Position numbers and translations under genes: made by a program. Below are positions 17,501-26,023 of a stretch of DNA of 64,000 nucleotides, piece after piece. The stretch's first letter is position 1, and each line of letters starts with the position of its first letter. This stretch comes from JAHFUA01 sp963733935 (lineage in GTDB: Bacteria; Acidobacteriota; Terriglobia; Terriglobales; Acidobacteriaceae): assembly GCA_963733935.1 (NCBI GenBank), contig CAVTEQ010000003.1, forward strand, positions 1 through 64,000. The letters run 5' to 3'. Below the pieces are notes generated by a model. It was not told the DNA's origin, did not search any database, and was given only the letters and a program-made list of their open reading frames with translations.

Positions 17501-18573
17501 GGCACTGTAAGATTGCCGCCGCTCAGGCTGTAGTGTGCTGCGAGGTTGCTGATGCGGGTCTGCAAGCTCGGCGTGTCCAGATCGAGAGCCGCACTGTTCA
17601 GATTGCCGCTTAGCGTGACGGTTTGGAGCGCCGGACGCTTGGGATCGCTTTGGAACTGCAACGAGCCACCCATTTGCACGCTGCCTGCCGGCAGCGAGGG
17701 ATTATCCAGGATGCGGCGAAACTCTCCGGTGTCCAGCACCGCGCTGTAAGTGCCCTGTACGCGCGGCCGGCTGTAATTCTCGAGCTTGGCATCGAGTACG
17801 AGATGCGATCGTCCGCTGCTGAGCGTGGCGCGGCGCAGCGTTAAAACCGTCGGCGTTGCCTCGAACTGTGCCTGGAGATCGTGCGGCATGGGATTGTAGC
17901 TGCCGAACTGCAGGTGCCCGTCGCGATAGCCTAGCTTGCCTGAGTAGCGCTGCTGGAAGGTATCGAATGCCGATTGGAAGCTGAGCTCGTGGAGGTCCGC
18001 GGTGAGGACGCTTTTCTGATCGTTGTAATAGACCTCGCCGCGATCAAGCAGCACGTGTCGCACCGCCAGGTCGAAGACGCTCGTGTGGCTTTGCCCGCTG
18101 CTCTTGGTTTGCGGCAGATTGTTTCGGCCCCGCGCATCCACCGTAACTCGCACTACAGGATGCTCAATGCGCACATCGTTGAGGTACCACGTCCGGCGCA
18201 GCAGCGAGACCACGCGCACCCCCAAGCCGATGTGGTCGACCTGGAGCAGCGGCGGAGTCGAATACGGCGGTGCCCCATACACCACCACGTTATAGAGATC
18301 GACCGCCGGGCTGACCCCCGACCAGCGCAGCGCATAATCTCGTGCCTCGACGCGTGCACCCAGAGCGGCACTGGCCTGCTCCTTGGCAACGCGGAGCATG
18401 TAACGATGAAAGCGCGCGTTGTGCAGCAGCACGACAATCGCGACTACGATCATAACGACAAGAATGCCCGCCCCGGCGGCGATCCAGCGCAGAACGTGCT
18501 TCGGGAAGCGCCTGCGGGGAAACTCGAGAGGCTCGCGCGGTTCGTGAAGCGGGGGTACGGGCAGGGCGCTCAA
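14578..18573 (-). CDS. tamB: TamB-like translocation/assembly module protein
   Basis: 1331-aa envelope-spanning protein. One N-terminal membrane helix (IAAGAGILVVMIVVAIVVLL) is followed by a very long beta-rich periplasmic region with AsmA-like repeats. The C-terminal DUF490/TamB domain includes RVNLNGGDLLNGNRYVVESG and the terminal SGTRDQNGGFGFDTRITKTW. TamB proteins form hydrophobic grooves that help outer-membrane protein or phospholipid transport to the outer membrane. Its ATG overlaps the stop of the upstream Omp85 gene by 4 nt, giving a coupled TamA-TamB-type pair. Length is within the family range. Confidence 0.9.
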   Translation of the reverse strand: MSALPVPPLHEPREPLEFPRRRFPKHVLRWIAAGAGILVVMIVVAIVVLLHNARFHRYMLRVAKEQASAALGARVEARDYALRWSGVSPAVDLYNVVVYGAPPYSTPPLLQVDHIGLGVRVVSLLRRTWYLNDVRIEHPVVRVTVDARGRNNLPQTKSSGQSHTSVFDLAVRHVLLDRGEVYYNDQKSVLTADLHELSFQSAFDTFQQRYSGKLGYRDGHLQFGSYNPMPHDLQAQFEATPTVLTLRRATLSSGRSHLVLDAKLENYSRPRVQGTYSAVLDTGEFRRILDNPSLPAGSVQMGGSLQFQSDPKRPALQTVTLSGNLNSAALDLDTPSLQTRISNLAAHYSLSGGNLTVPDLRARLLGGELTAAITMRDLGGAQRSHLQAKVRGLSLASLKNVANSSAAQQVALNGTLDADADAAWGKSFDDLVARADATIQGGAAPSRGGAKPLPLNGALHARYAAARNEITLANSYLRTPQTSLTLNGTVSQRSSLAVRMQAADLHELETVANAFSGPQQSALGLYGTGSFVGSVQGSTKAPQITGQWNAANLRVHGTQWRMLRTNVSLSPAEASLRNGELDAVPRGRITFNLRAGLKRWSFSESSPLEATLNASQVNVGDLAKLAGSQAPVSGELSANVSLHGSELDPAGQGTLTLIQAKIAQEPIQSVTLNFQGSGSQVDGKLAVRAPAGPLQAQISYFPKQQGYQVQLEAAAVRLDQLQAPKARNMKLAGVLSLQASGQGTFQNPQLTASLTVPQLTVQDQTITGISLKADVANHTANVALDSQVINTSIRGRGTVNLTGDYNAQVTLDTQAIPVQAILAAYAPAQAASVTGQTELHATLRGPLKNTSQIEAHVIIPTLQVNYKNAVQIGAASPVRIDFTNGVLALQRTNLRGTGTNLTLQGTVPTKSQAPASLLLEGDVDLRLAQLLSPDLTTSGQLRFNVNSFGTRANPDVQGQVQIVNASLASGDLPVGLRNGNGVLTLTRDRLEVTHFEGTMGGGTVTASGGVVYRSSLTFDLAVAARGVRVLYPEGMRETVNADLTLTGNPQAARLGGQVHLDNLSFTPDFDLSSFMNQFGGETTPSPAPSLAQNVQLEVALSSTNNINLSSRTLSLQGYANLRVTGTAAQPVILGRVNLNGGDLLNGNRYVVESGTIDFVNPVETQANVNVNVTTTIQQYNIRVQFQGPSDRLHTTYISDPSLPPSDIINLLAFGKTSEASAANPAPGNLGAESTIASQVSGQVTSRVEKIAGISHLSVDPLLGCNQQTPGACITVQQRVTGQIYVTFSTDVNAIQRETIEVQYKATPRLTLSGTRDQNGGFGFDTRITKTW

Positions 18574-21566
18574 AATGCTTGTCCTAGGGTGATGAAGATC
18601 TGAGTTGCTTTGATTCCTGGCGGAGCGTTGAGGTTGTGGCCGAGGTCGATGCGTACCGGTCCGAGAGGAGTGGAGTAACGCAGCCCCAAGCCTACTGTGT
18701 TCGTGTACTGCCCATGAAATCCAATGGTGCGGAAAACGTTGCCGCCGTCATAGAAGGTTGCCAAACCGAGGTTTTTCTTGATGAAATCCAGCGGGTAACG
18801 CAGCTCCGAGTTAATGATCACTAACTGGTTACCACCTACAGGCACCGTAATCAGCGTGCAGGTCGAGGGATCGGCGGGATTACCGCAGGCGGTAATGTCG
18901 TGCTGCGGGCCGGCTCCATTGAGGGGAAAACCGCGCAGCGTGCTGCCGCCGCCGGAAAAGAATTCCTGGCTTACCGGGATATGGCTATTGAAGAGAGGCT
19001 TGGCGAAACCGAGACGCAGACTGTTCGCCCAGATGATGTTCTTCGGGATTTTTTTGTAATACGCGCTCTGCGCTATCAGCTTCCCAAAGTTGACGCTCGA
19101 CCCGAGCGCAGTGGGATTGAAGTCCAACTCGGCGCTTTCGTACACGCCCTTGTGCGCGTCGAGCACGTTGTCGCGGGTATCACGGATATACAACGCCGAA
19201 ACGGTGGAGAGACGAACGTGCCGGTCCGAAGGCGGCACCAAGTCGGGAATCAAAAGCCGCGTCAGCCCGGTCTCGCTGAAGCTGTAGCGCAAGAAAAGAT
19301 TCTGCGTCTTGTCGGAGTTGAGCGGCCGCTGTAATTGCCACGCGCCCGTTCCCAGGCGTGCGGTGAAGATCGGGTTCTCGCTGTTGTGCTCGCCGGAGAG
19401 CGTAAGGCTTGAGCTCCACTTCGTCCAGCGGAACGAGGGATCCATAAAGGTCGCCGCCGCGCGCTGGTCCAGCCGTCCGGCCAGCCCGGAAAAGCTTAGC
19501 GATTCCGCCTTGCCCCTCAGATTCTTGCGCGTGTATTCGAAGGTACCGCGCGGCCCGTAAAACGTCTTTTCGCTGGTTCTGAACTTGGACGACAACCCGA
19601 CCGGCGGCAGCCCAGGAACGGCGACGGTGCCGCCGGGCACGCTGCCGCCGCGGTTGACAACTTCAAAGCCGAAACCGTAAGTGATCGCGTTGCGCCGTGA
19701 CTCGTGCAGCTTGATGACCACGTCTTCCTGCGTCTGGCTGGTGATTCGCCGCCGCGGATCAATCTCTGCCCAATCGAAGACATCGAGCGTGTAAAGGCGG
19801 CTTTCCGACGTGAGCAGGTGATTTTCAGTAAGCGGCGTGCCCTGGGCGATCTCCGAGGTGTTCTGGTTGATCAGCTTCTGCTGGCTTGTGCGCCTTCCCA
19901 GTGTGACCACGGACGCTGTCTCGACGCGCGGTCCTTCGTTGATCGTGTACACGACTTCAAGCCGGTGGGCCTGACCGGGCAGGCGGTTTGCGGTCTCGCG
20001 AAAGGTAGCCGTGAGGTAGCCCTTCTGCAGATACGTCGCCAGAATCTGATTGCGGTCTTCATTCGCCGCCTTTTGCGAGTAGGGCTGCCCCGCGGCCAGC
20101 TTCAGCCCCCTGGGCGCGAGCTGCGATTCCGGGATAGTCTGGTTGCCCTCCAGGCGAAGAGCCTCCACGATGTCCTGCTCGCCTTCGTTTACGCGGAAAG
20201 TGACCAGCACGTTGCCATTGTTCGGGGCCACTTCGGGCGTCACCTTGACGCGGCTGAAGCCATTCGCCTTATAAATGTTCTCCAGATTCTTGGCGCTGGC
20301 CCGTGCCAGCTTCTGACTGTACTTGCCGTGACTGAAGAAACGCGCCTTTTGAACCGTGACGCCCGGCCTCAATTGCTTGTCGGGAATGTGTTCGTTGCCG
20401 GCAATGCTCACGCCCGCCACTTTGTGCCGCGGTCCCTTGGTTACGCGATACACAATGAGCTCGCCCGCAGGCTGCTGCTCTACCTGCACCTCCACCTTAG
20501 CGTCAAAATAGCCCTTGGATTGCAACTGCGAGACCAGGTTTTTCTGACCTTCCTGGATCAGCTCCTGATCCACTCCGACCTGCTGATAGATGGGCAGCAG
20601 CTTGCGTTTGCTCCAGGGCCAGAGGTGCTCCCCTTCGACTCTGGCGTGGACTACCGGCCCGGTCTCGACATTGAAGCTGATGTCCGCACGGTTCGTCTCC
20701 GGGTTGTAGTTGGCGCCGATCAGCCGGACTTTCGCCGCCAGGTGTCCCTGCTTGTTGAGCCGGCTCTCCAGATATCGGGTGGCGTTTTGCAGCGTCTTGA
20801 GCTTGTAGGCCTTTCCCGGACGAATCGCCGAGAACCTGGCACGAGCCATGGTGGAGTGCAGCACGCCTTCGAGGTATTGGATTTCCTCCGGGGTGGCCCC
20901 GGTGATGTTCACGTTGCCGAACTTGGCGTGCCGATTCAGCGTAACGTGGAAGATTACGTCTACCAGGCCGTGCTGCTGGTGCATTTCCAAATCGGGCCGC
21001 ACCTCCGCCTGGAAATACCCGATCCGGCGCAAATAGGTCTGCAGACCGTTCCGAGCGCGCTCGACGTCGGAAGCTGCGTACTCGCCTCGAGGAGGGTAGT
21101 TGGTCACCTGCAGCAGCCGCGCATAGGAGAGGCGTTCCGCCCCCGGAAACTCAAAAATTCCAAAGTACATCGCTGGTTGCAGCACGAAGAGCACGCGCAC
21201 CCCACGCGCCTCGGGCCGCACATCGAGTTGCACCTTATCGAACTGACCGGTACGCTGCAGGGCCGCGATGGAAGCGTCAACCTTGGCTTGCGAGAAGGGC
21301 TCGTCGGCGCGTTGCGTGACCAGTGGCAGCAGACTTCGTGTATCCACATCCGGACGTCCCGCCAGCTCCACGAAAGAGACCTGCTGCCCTTCATACGAGG
21401 GAAGGCTCTGTTGCACCTGCGGCGAGGTCTGGGGCGTCTGGCTGAGAGACTGTGTAGGCGTGGTCTGCGGCTCTAATGGCGCGCAGAGCACAACGCATAG
21501 CAACAGACAAACGCCGGCGCGCCAGAGACAGTCCGGCTTAATACTGGGCCGCCCAAGAAAAATCAC
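18570..21566 (-). CDS. Omp85-family outer-membrane assembly protein (TamA/BamA-like)
   Basis: 998-aa outer-membrane protein. A signal peptide (VCLLLCVVLCAPLEP) is followed by several POTRA domains between about 60 and 590 (EGQQVSFVELAGRPDVDTRS; later VSIAGNEHIPDKQLRPGV and LRLEGNQTIPESQLAPRG). The C-terminal 16-strand barrel has the GGGSTLRGFPLNG lid-lock region and ends in an aromatic residue (ITLGQAF). It inserts or translocates outer-membrane proteins. Coupling to tamB argues for TamA, but the large number of POTRA domains is more BamA-like, so I leave the symbol empty. Confidence 0.9.
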   Translation of the reverse strand: MIFLGRPSIKPDCLWRAGVCLLLCVVLCAPLEPQTTPTQSLSQTPQTSPQVQQSLPSYEGQQVSFVELAGRPDVDTRSLLPLVTQRADEPFSQAKVDASIAALQRTGQFDKVQLDVRPEARGVRVLFVLQPAMYFGIFEFPGAERLSYARLLQVTNYPPRGEYAASDVERARNGLQTYLRRIGYFQAEVRPDLEMHQQHGLVDVIFHVTLNRHAKFGNVNITGATPEEIQYLEGVLHSTMARARFSAIRPGKAYKLKTLQNATRYLESRLNKQGHLAAKVRLIGANYNPETNRADISFNVETGPVVHARVEGEHLWPWSKRKLLPIYQQVGVDQELIQEGQKNLVSQLQSKGYFDAKVEVQVEQQPAGELIVYRVTKGPRHKVAGVSIAGNEHIPDKQLRPGVTVQKARFFSHGKYSQKLARASAKNLENIYKANGFSRVKVTPEVAPNNGNVLVTFRVNEGEQDIVEALRLEGNQTIPESQLAPRGLKLAAGQPYSQKAANEDRNQILATYLQKGYLTATFRETANRLPGQAHRLEVVYTINEGPRVETASVVTLGRRTSQQKLINQNTSEIAQGTPLTENHLLTSESRLYTLDVFDWAEIDPRRRITSQTQEDVVIKLHESRRNAITYGFGFEVVNRGGSVPGGTVAVPGLPPVGLSSKFRTSEKTFYGPRGTFEYTRKNLRGKAESLSFSGLAGRLDQRAAATFMDPSFRWTKWSSSLTLSGEHNSENPIFTARLGTGAWQLQRPLNSDKTQNLFLRYSFSETGLTRLLIPDLVPPSDRHVRLSTVSALYIRDTRDNVLDAHKGVYESAELDFNPTALGSSVNFGKLIAQSAYYKKIPKNIIWANSLRLGFAKPLFNSHIPVSQEFFSGGGSTLRGFPLNGAGPQHDITACGNPADPSTCTLITVPVGGNQLVIINSELRYPLDFIKKNLGLATFYDGGNVFRTIGFHGQYTNTVGLGLRYSTPLGPVRIDLGHNLNAPPGIKATQIFITLGQAF

Positions 21567-21720
21567 AGGCGTGAGATGCTGTGCGGGAGCCTGCGTTTGT
21601 CCCGCAAAACAGCCGCCTTCTTACAACTTCAGGTGCATCCAAGAGATTTTGGTCACACCGCTGTTAGGATATCGGTCGGGCACAAAACTCCTTCATGTTC
21701 AACTTTAAGGATTTTGACTT

Positions 21721-21737
21721 TTGGCATAGTTGTTGCT
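21721..21737 (+). promoter_or_regulatory. Candidate sigma-54 promoter of the GH3 gene
   Basis: TTGGCATAGTTGTTGCT has the GG-N10-GC spacing and matches TGGCAC-N5-TTGCW except for one base. It lies 28 nt upstream of the GH3 start codon, which would give a leader of about 17 nt. No enhancer-binding protein gene is visible nearby. Confidence 0.45.
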
Positions 21738-21764
21738 TCAGAATGGCAGTCCGCATTGGATGAC

Positions 21765-24059
21765 ATGCGTCTCCCCTCTGTGCTATTAGCGGTCTTGTTG
21801 GTTGGCATCTGCCGTCTTGCTGCCCAAACGCAAGCGCCGGTAACCCCAGCCGGCATCGAAAGCCACATCGACTCCTTGTTGCAGCAAATGACGGTCGAGG
21901 AGAAAGTGGGCCAGCTTTCTCTCTACACCTCGGCCACACCCATAACTCTGGATCTGGTTCGGCAGGGCCGAGCCGGCGCGCTGTTTAACGTCACCGGTGC
22001 GGAGAACACCAACGCCGCGCAGCGCATTGCCGTCGAGCAATCGCGGCTAAGGATCCCGCTGCTGTTCGGCTATGACGTGATCCATGGCTACCGTACGGTT
22101 TTTCCGGTCCCGATTGCCACCGCGAGCAGCTTCGATCCGGAGCTGATTGAAGAAGTCGAGCGCGCGGCCGCCAGGGAGGCTGCCGCCGGCGGAGTCAAAT
22201 GGACTTTCGCGCCCATGGTAGACATCTCACGCGATCCTCGCTGGGGACGCATGGTCGAAGGCGCGGGTGAGGACCCGTATCTCGGTTCGGTGGTCGCCGG
22301 GGCGCGCGTGCGCGGCTTCCAGGGACGCGACCTCACCGATTCCCAGAGCATCGCGGCTTGCGCCAAGCATTTCGCTGCCTACGGCGCCGCCGAGGGCGGT
22401 CGCGACTACAACACGGTCGATATCTCTGAGCAACTGCTGCGCGAGGTCTATCTGCCGCCATTCCACGCCGCGGTTCAGGCAGGCGCGGCCACTGTGATGG
22501 CTGGGTTCGAAGATCTCAACGGCGTTCCCGCCACGGCGAACCGCCATCTTCTGACTGAAGTCCTTCGCCTTGACTGGAAGTTCGATGGACTTGTGGTCAG
22601 CGATTACGATGCGGTCCACGAGCTCATCGCCCATGGGATTGCCGCGGATGATGTGCAGGCGGCATGGCAGGCGCTCACCGCCGGCCTGGATATGGATATG
22701 GCTGATGGCGCCTACCAAGCGCTGCTGTCGCTCGATGCCAGCAAGTTGCCGATGGCTCGTCTGGATGAAGCCGTGCGGCGGGTGCTGCGGCTGAAGTTCA
22801 GGCTCGGCTTGTTTCAGAAGCCCTACACGGACCCAAATCTCGAACGCCCTGCGCTGCTCACCGCGGAAAATTTGTACCTGGCGCGGCGGGCGGCGCAGGA
22901 ATCCTTGATCCTCCTAAAGGACCAGAACTCCGTGCTGCCGCTTGATAAGTCGGTGAAGACCATCGCCGTCGTCGGCCCTCTAGCGGATGACAAAGCCGAG
23001 CAACTGGGATCGTGGGCGGGCAATGGTCAGGCTGCGGACGTGGTAACGCCACTGGAAGGAATCAAGGCCAAGTTGCCGCATGCACACGTTCTCTATGCCA
23101 AGGGAGTCGATATCCCGTCGTTCGAAAAGCAGCCGCTGACGGCTGGCGGGGCGCCCGCGCCTCTCAGCGCAACCGGAGTCGCGGAGGTGGGCGCCACCGC
23201 CGGCCCGGGAGGGATCGCAAAGGCAGTGCAGGCAGCTCGGAAGGCTGACGTCACGGTTATCTTCCTAGGGGAACTCGCCCAGATGACCGGCGAGGCCAGT
23301 TCGCGGGCAGCGCTGGATTTTCCCGGCCGGCAACTGGAGTTGCTGCAGGCGGTGGTCGCGACAGGGAAGCCGGTGGTGCTGGTGCTCGAGAGCGGTCGTC
23401 CGTTGGATATTCGATGGGCGAACGAGCACGTCGCCGCCATCATCCAAGCCTGGTATCCCGGCGTGCAGGCCGGCAACGCCATTGCCGACGTGTTGTTTGG
23501 CGAAGCTTCACCCAGTGGCCGCCTTCCCATCAGCTGGCCGCGCTCGGTGGGTCAGATTCCCATCTATTACAACCACAAGGCAACCGGCCGTCCCACGTCT
23601 GACGACCGCTGGCACACAGGATATCTCGACGAAAGCTCGGAGCCTTTGTTCCCTTTCGGTTTTGGGCTTACCTATACTAATTTCCGTTACCGCAGCATCA
23701 AAGTGTTGACGGAGACAGTTGCACCCACGGGCACGCTTCGTGTGCAGGCGGAGATCGAGAACTTGGGACGGCGCGGCGCTACCGAAGTTGCACAACTTTA
23801 TGTGCATAATCGCGTGGCGCCGACCTCCCGACCCGTACGCGAATTGAAGGGCTTCGAACGCATCACCTTAAAGCCGGGTGAGAAGAAAACGGTGCAGTTC
23901 ATCGTGAAGGCTAACGACTTAGGTTCTTACGATGCCGACTTGCGATGGGTGGTGCCGTCCGGAAGCTACGACGTGTGGATCGCGCCTAGTGCTGCTGCAG
24001 AAGGACTTCACGGAACGTTTCAAATGGGGTACACTCCAGAAAACGGTCAGGGAAAATAA
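21765..24059 (+). CDS. Glycoside hydrolase family 3 beta-glucosidase
   Basis: 764-aa secreted beta-glycosidase. A signal peptide (LPSVLLAVLLVGICRLAAQ) is followed by the GH3 TIM barrel (PLLFGYDVIHGYRTVFPVP), with nucleophile Asp280 in VVSDYDAVHEL. The C-terminal alpha/beta sandwich carries LGELAQMTGEASSRAALDFP, and a fibronectin-III-like domain ends the protein (RPVRELKGFERITLKPGE). The layout is that of periplasmic BglX. The ATG at 21765 precedes the signal peptide; the frame upstream to 21576 crosses the promoter. Given the downstream glucan synthase and GH144-like genes, beta-1,2-linked gluco-oligosaccharides are a plausible substrate, but this is not shown by sequence. Confidence 0.9.
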   Translation: MRLPSVLLAVLLVGICRLAAQTQAPVTPAGIESHIDSLLQQMTVEEKVGQLSLYTSATPITLDLVRQGRAGALFNVTGAENTNAAQRIAVEQSRLRIPLLFGYDVIHGYRTVFPVPIATASSFDPELIEEVERAAAREAAAGGVKWTFAPMVDISRDPRWGRMVEGAGEDPYLGSVVAGARVRGFQGRDLTDSQSIAACAKHFAAYGAAEGGRDYNTVDISEQLLREVYLPPFHAAVQAGAATVMAGFEDLNGVPATANRHLLTEVLRLDWKFDGLVVSDYDAVHELIAHGIAADDVQAAWQALTAGLDMDMADGAYQALLSLDASKLPMARLDEAVRRVLRLKFRLGLFQKPYTDPNLERPALLTAENLYLARRAAQESLILLKDQNSVLPLDKSVKTIAVVGPLADDKAEQLGSWAGNGQAADVVTPLEGIKAKLPHAHVLYAKGVDIPSFEKQPLTAGGAPAPLSATGVAEVGATAGPGGIAKAVQAARKADVTVIFLGELAQMTGEASSRAALDFPGRQLELLQAVVATGKPVVLVLESGRPLDIRWANEHVAAIIQAWYPGVQAGNAIADVLFGEASPSGRLPISWPRSVGQIPIYYNHKATGRPTSDDRWHTGYLDESSEPLFPFGFGLTYTNFRYRSIKVLTETVAPTGTLRVQAEIENLGRRGATEVAQLYVHNRVAPTSRPVRELKGFERITLKPGEKKTVQFIVKANDLGSYDADLRWVVPSGSYDVWIAPSAAAEGLHGTFQMGYTPENGQGK

Positions 24060-24188
24060 ATTCTGATCCCCGTCACCGACTTTGCAATGCCGATAAGCAA
24101 ACTCAGACCAGCCATAACGCATCCTCGTTTATAGCCATTCGTCCAAGCAACGCAGTCCGTCCTCTGGCCAGAAGCGACAAAGCGACAA

Positions 24189-26009
24189 ATGGAGCAACAG
24201 GAAAGTTTCTGGAGCGCTTGGGATGAGCGTGTCTCAGCCCTGCGCAACGTTCCCCCGGTGCTGAAGATCGTGTGGCGGTCAGGGCCCACGGTGGTAGCCC
24301 TTGGGCTGCTGGCGCGCGTGGTGGTTTCGCTGCTGCCACTGGCACTGCTGGCGATCACCAAGCTGATCGTTGACTACATCGTCCACGCAGTCTCCACCCA
24401 CCAAATGGTCCCGCAGCGATTCTGGTGGCTGGTCGGGGCGGAGTTCGGACTGGCGGTGCTGCTCAGCGTGCTTGGGCGAGTGGTCGATTATCTCGACGCC
24501 GTGCTCGCGGACAAGTACTCGCAGCACGTGAGCGTGCAGGTGATGGCCCACGCCGCCGAGCTGGACCTGCTGGCCTATGAGAACCCGGTGTTCTATGACC
24601 GGCTGGAGCGGGCCCGAGTACAGGCAACCGACCGCCTGGCCATGATTCAAGCCCTGGGACGGCTGGTGCAGCAGGTGGTCACCGTCCTGTCTCTCTCGAT
24701 CTACATTGTCTCCTTTTCGCCTTGGCTCATGCTCCTGCTGGTCGCTGGGCTGATCCCGGCGTTCGTGGGAGAAAGTCATTTCGCATTCCTTGGCTATGCG
24801 AAGAATTTCCGCCAGACTCCGGTTCGCCGGCAACTCGATTACCTGCGACTGCTGGGCGGCAGCAAGGAAGCGGCCAAAGAGCTCAAGCTCTTCGGCCTGA
24901 GAAATTTCCTGACCGAGCGCTTTGCCCGCCTCTATGACGGCATTTACCGGGAGAACGTCGATCTGTTCCGGCGCAAGCTGATCGCGGGTGTGTTTCTTTC
25001 TGCGGTGGGCACGGTGGGCTATTACTCCGCGTATGTTTTCATCATCTGGCGCACTCTCGCTGGGGTCCTAAGCATAGGCGCCATGACCGCCCTCACCGGA
25101 GCAATCCTGCAGGTCAGCGGCAACATCCAACAGTTGTTTTCGACTCTATCCGGCATCGCCGACCAGGCTCTATTCCTCACCGATCTGCTTGCTTTCTTCG
25201 AGATGCAGCCTACCATCCGCTCCAAGCCCAACGCGTTGCCGGCGCCGCGGCCGATCCGGCAAGGATTCGAGTTCCGCGACGTGTGGTTCTCGTATCCCGG
25301 AACCAGCCGCATGATTCTGCAAGGGCTGAATTTTCACCTTCGCCCCGGCGAACGCGTGGCCCTGGTGGGGCAGAACGGGCGGGGCAAGACCACCATCGTG
25401 AAGCTGATTACCCGGCTCTACGACCCCAGCGAAGGACAGATCCTGCTCGACGGCGTTGACCTCCGCGAGTACGACCTGGAGGACCTGTATCGCGAGATCG
25501 GCGTGATCTTCCAGGACTTCATGCGTTACGAGATGACTGCGGTCGAGAACATCGCCGTCGGGCGCATCGAGGAGATTGGGAACCGGGAACTGCTCCAGCG
25601 AGCCGCGTTCAAGAGCCTGGCGCACGAAATCGTGGCCAAGCTGCCCGGAAACTACGACCAGATGCTGGGCCGCCGCTTTGAGAGCGGAGTTGATCTCTCC
25701 GGGGGTGAATGGCAGAAGCTGGCGCTGGCACGAGCTTACCTGCGCGACGCACAGCTTCTCATTCTCGACGAGCCCACGGCTTCGCTCGACGTGCGCAGTG
25801 AATTCGAGGTTTTCCGCCGCTTCGCCGAACTGACCGCAGGCAAGACAGCGTTGTTCATCTCCCACCGGTTCTCCACCGTGCGCATGGCCGATCGCATTGT
25901 GGTACTCGACGATGGGCGAATCACCGAACAGGGGAGCCATGATGAACTGGCCCACCTGGGTGGCCGCTACGCCGAGATGTTTGAAATGCAAGCCGCCAGC
26001 TATCGCTAG
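24189..26009 (+). CDS. ABC exporter, fused membrane and ATPase domains
   Basis: 606-aa half-transporter that would work as a dimer in the inner membrane. Six membrane helices occupy about 40-330. The ATPase domain starts near 360, with Walker A GQNGRGKTT (about 394), signature LSGGEW and Walker B LLILDEPTASLD (about 523), then an H-loop in FISHRFSTVR. It ends 14 nt before the glucan synthase-like gene, so they form a tight pair. Cyclic beta-glucan systems use a similar single-gene ABC exporter (NdvA/ChvA). Exporting the synthase product is therefore the leading guess, but the sequence alone does not fix the substrate. Confidence 0.88.
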   Translation: MEQQESFWSAWDERVSALRNVPPVLKIVWRSGPTVVALGLLARVVVSLLPLALLAITKLIVDYIVHAVSTHQMVPQRFWWLVGAEFGLAVLLSVLGRVVDYLDAVLADKYSQHVSVQVMAHAAELDLLAYENPVFYDRLERARVQATDRLAMIQALGRLVQQVVTVLSLSIYIVSFSPWLMLLLVAGLIPAFVGESHFAFLGYAKNFRQTPVRRQLDYLRLLGGSKEAAKELKLFGLRNFLTERFARLYDGIYRENVDLFRRKLIAGVFLSAVGTVGYYSAYVFIIWRTLAGVLSIGAMTALTGAILQVSGNIQQLFSTLSGIADQALFLTDLLAFFEMQPTIRSKPNALPAPRPIRQGFEFRDVWFSYPGTSRMILQGLNFHLRPGERVALVGQNGRGKTTIVKLITRLYDPSEGQILLDGVDLREYDLEDLYREIGVIFQDFMRYEMTAVENIAVGRIEEIGNRELLQRAAFKSLAHEIVAKLPGNYDQMLGRRFESGVDLSGGEWQKLALARAYLRDAQLLILDEPTASLDVRSEFEVFRRFAELTAGKTALFISHRFSTVRMADRIVVLDDGRITEQGSHDELAHLGGRYAEMFEMQAASYR

Positions 26010-26023
26010 GGAACCTACAGCCA

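Noticed and set aside
19704..21476. 590-codon plus-strand frame opposite the Omp85 gene
   Set aside because: Shadow frame of the POTRA region with no independent features.
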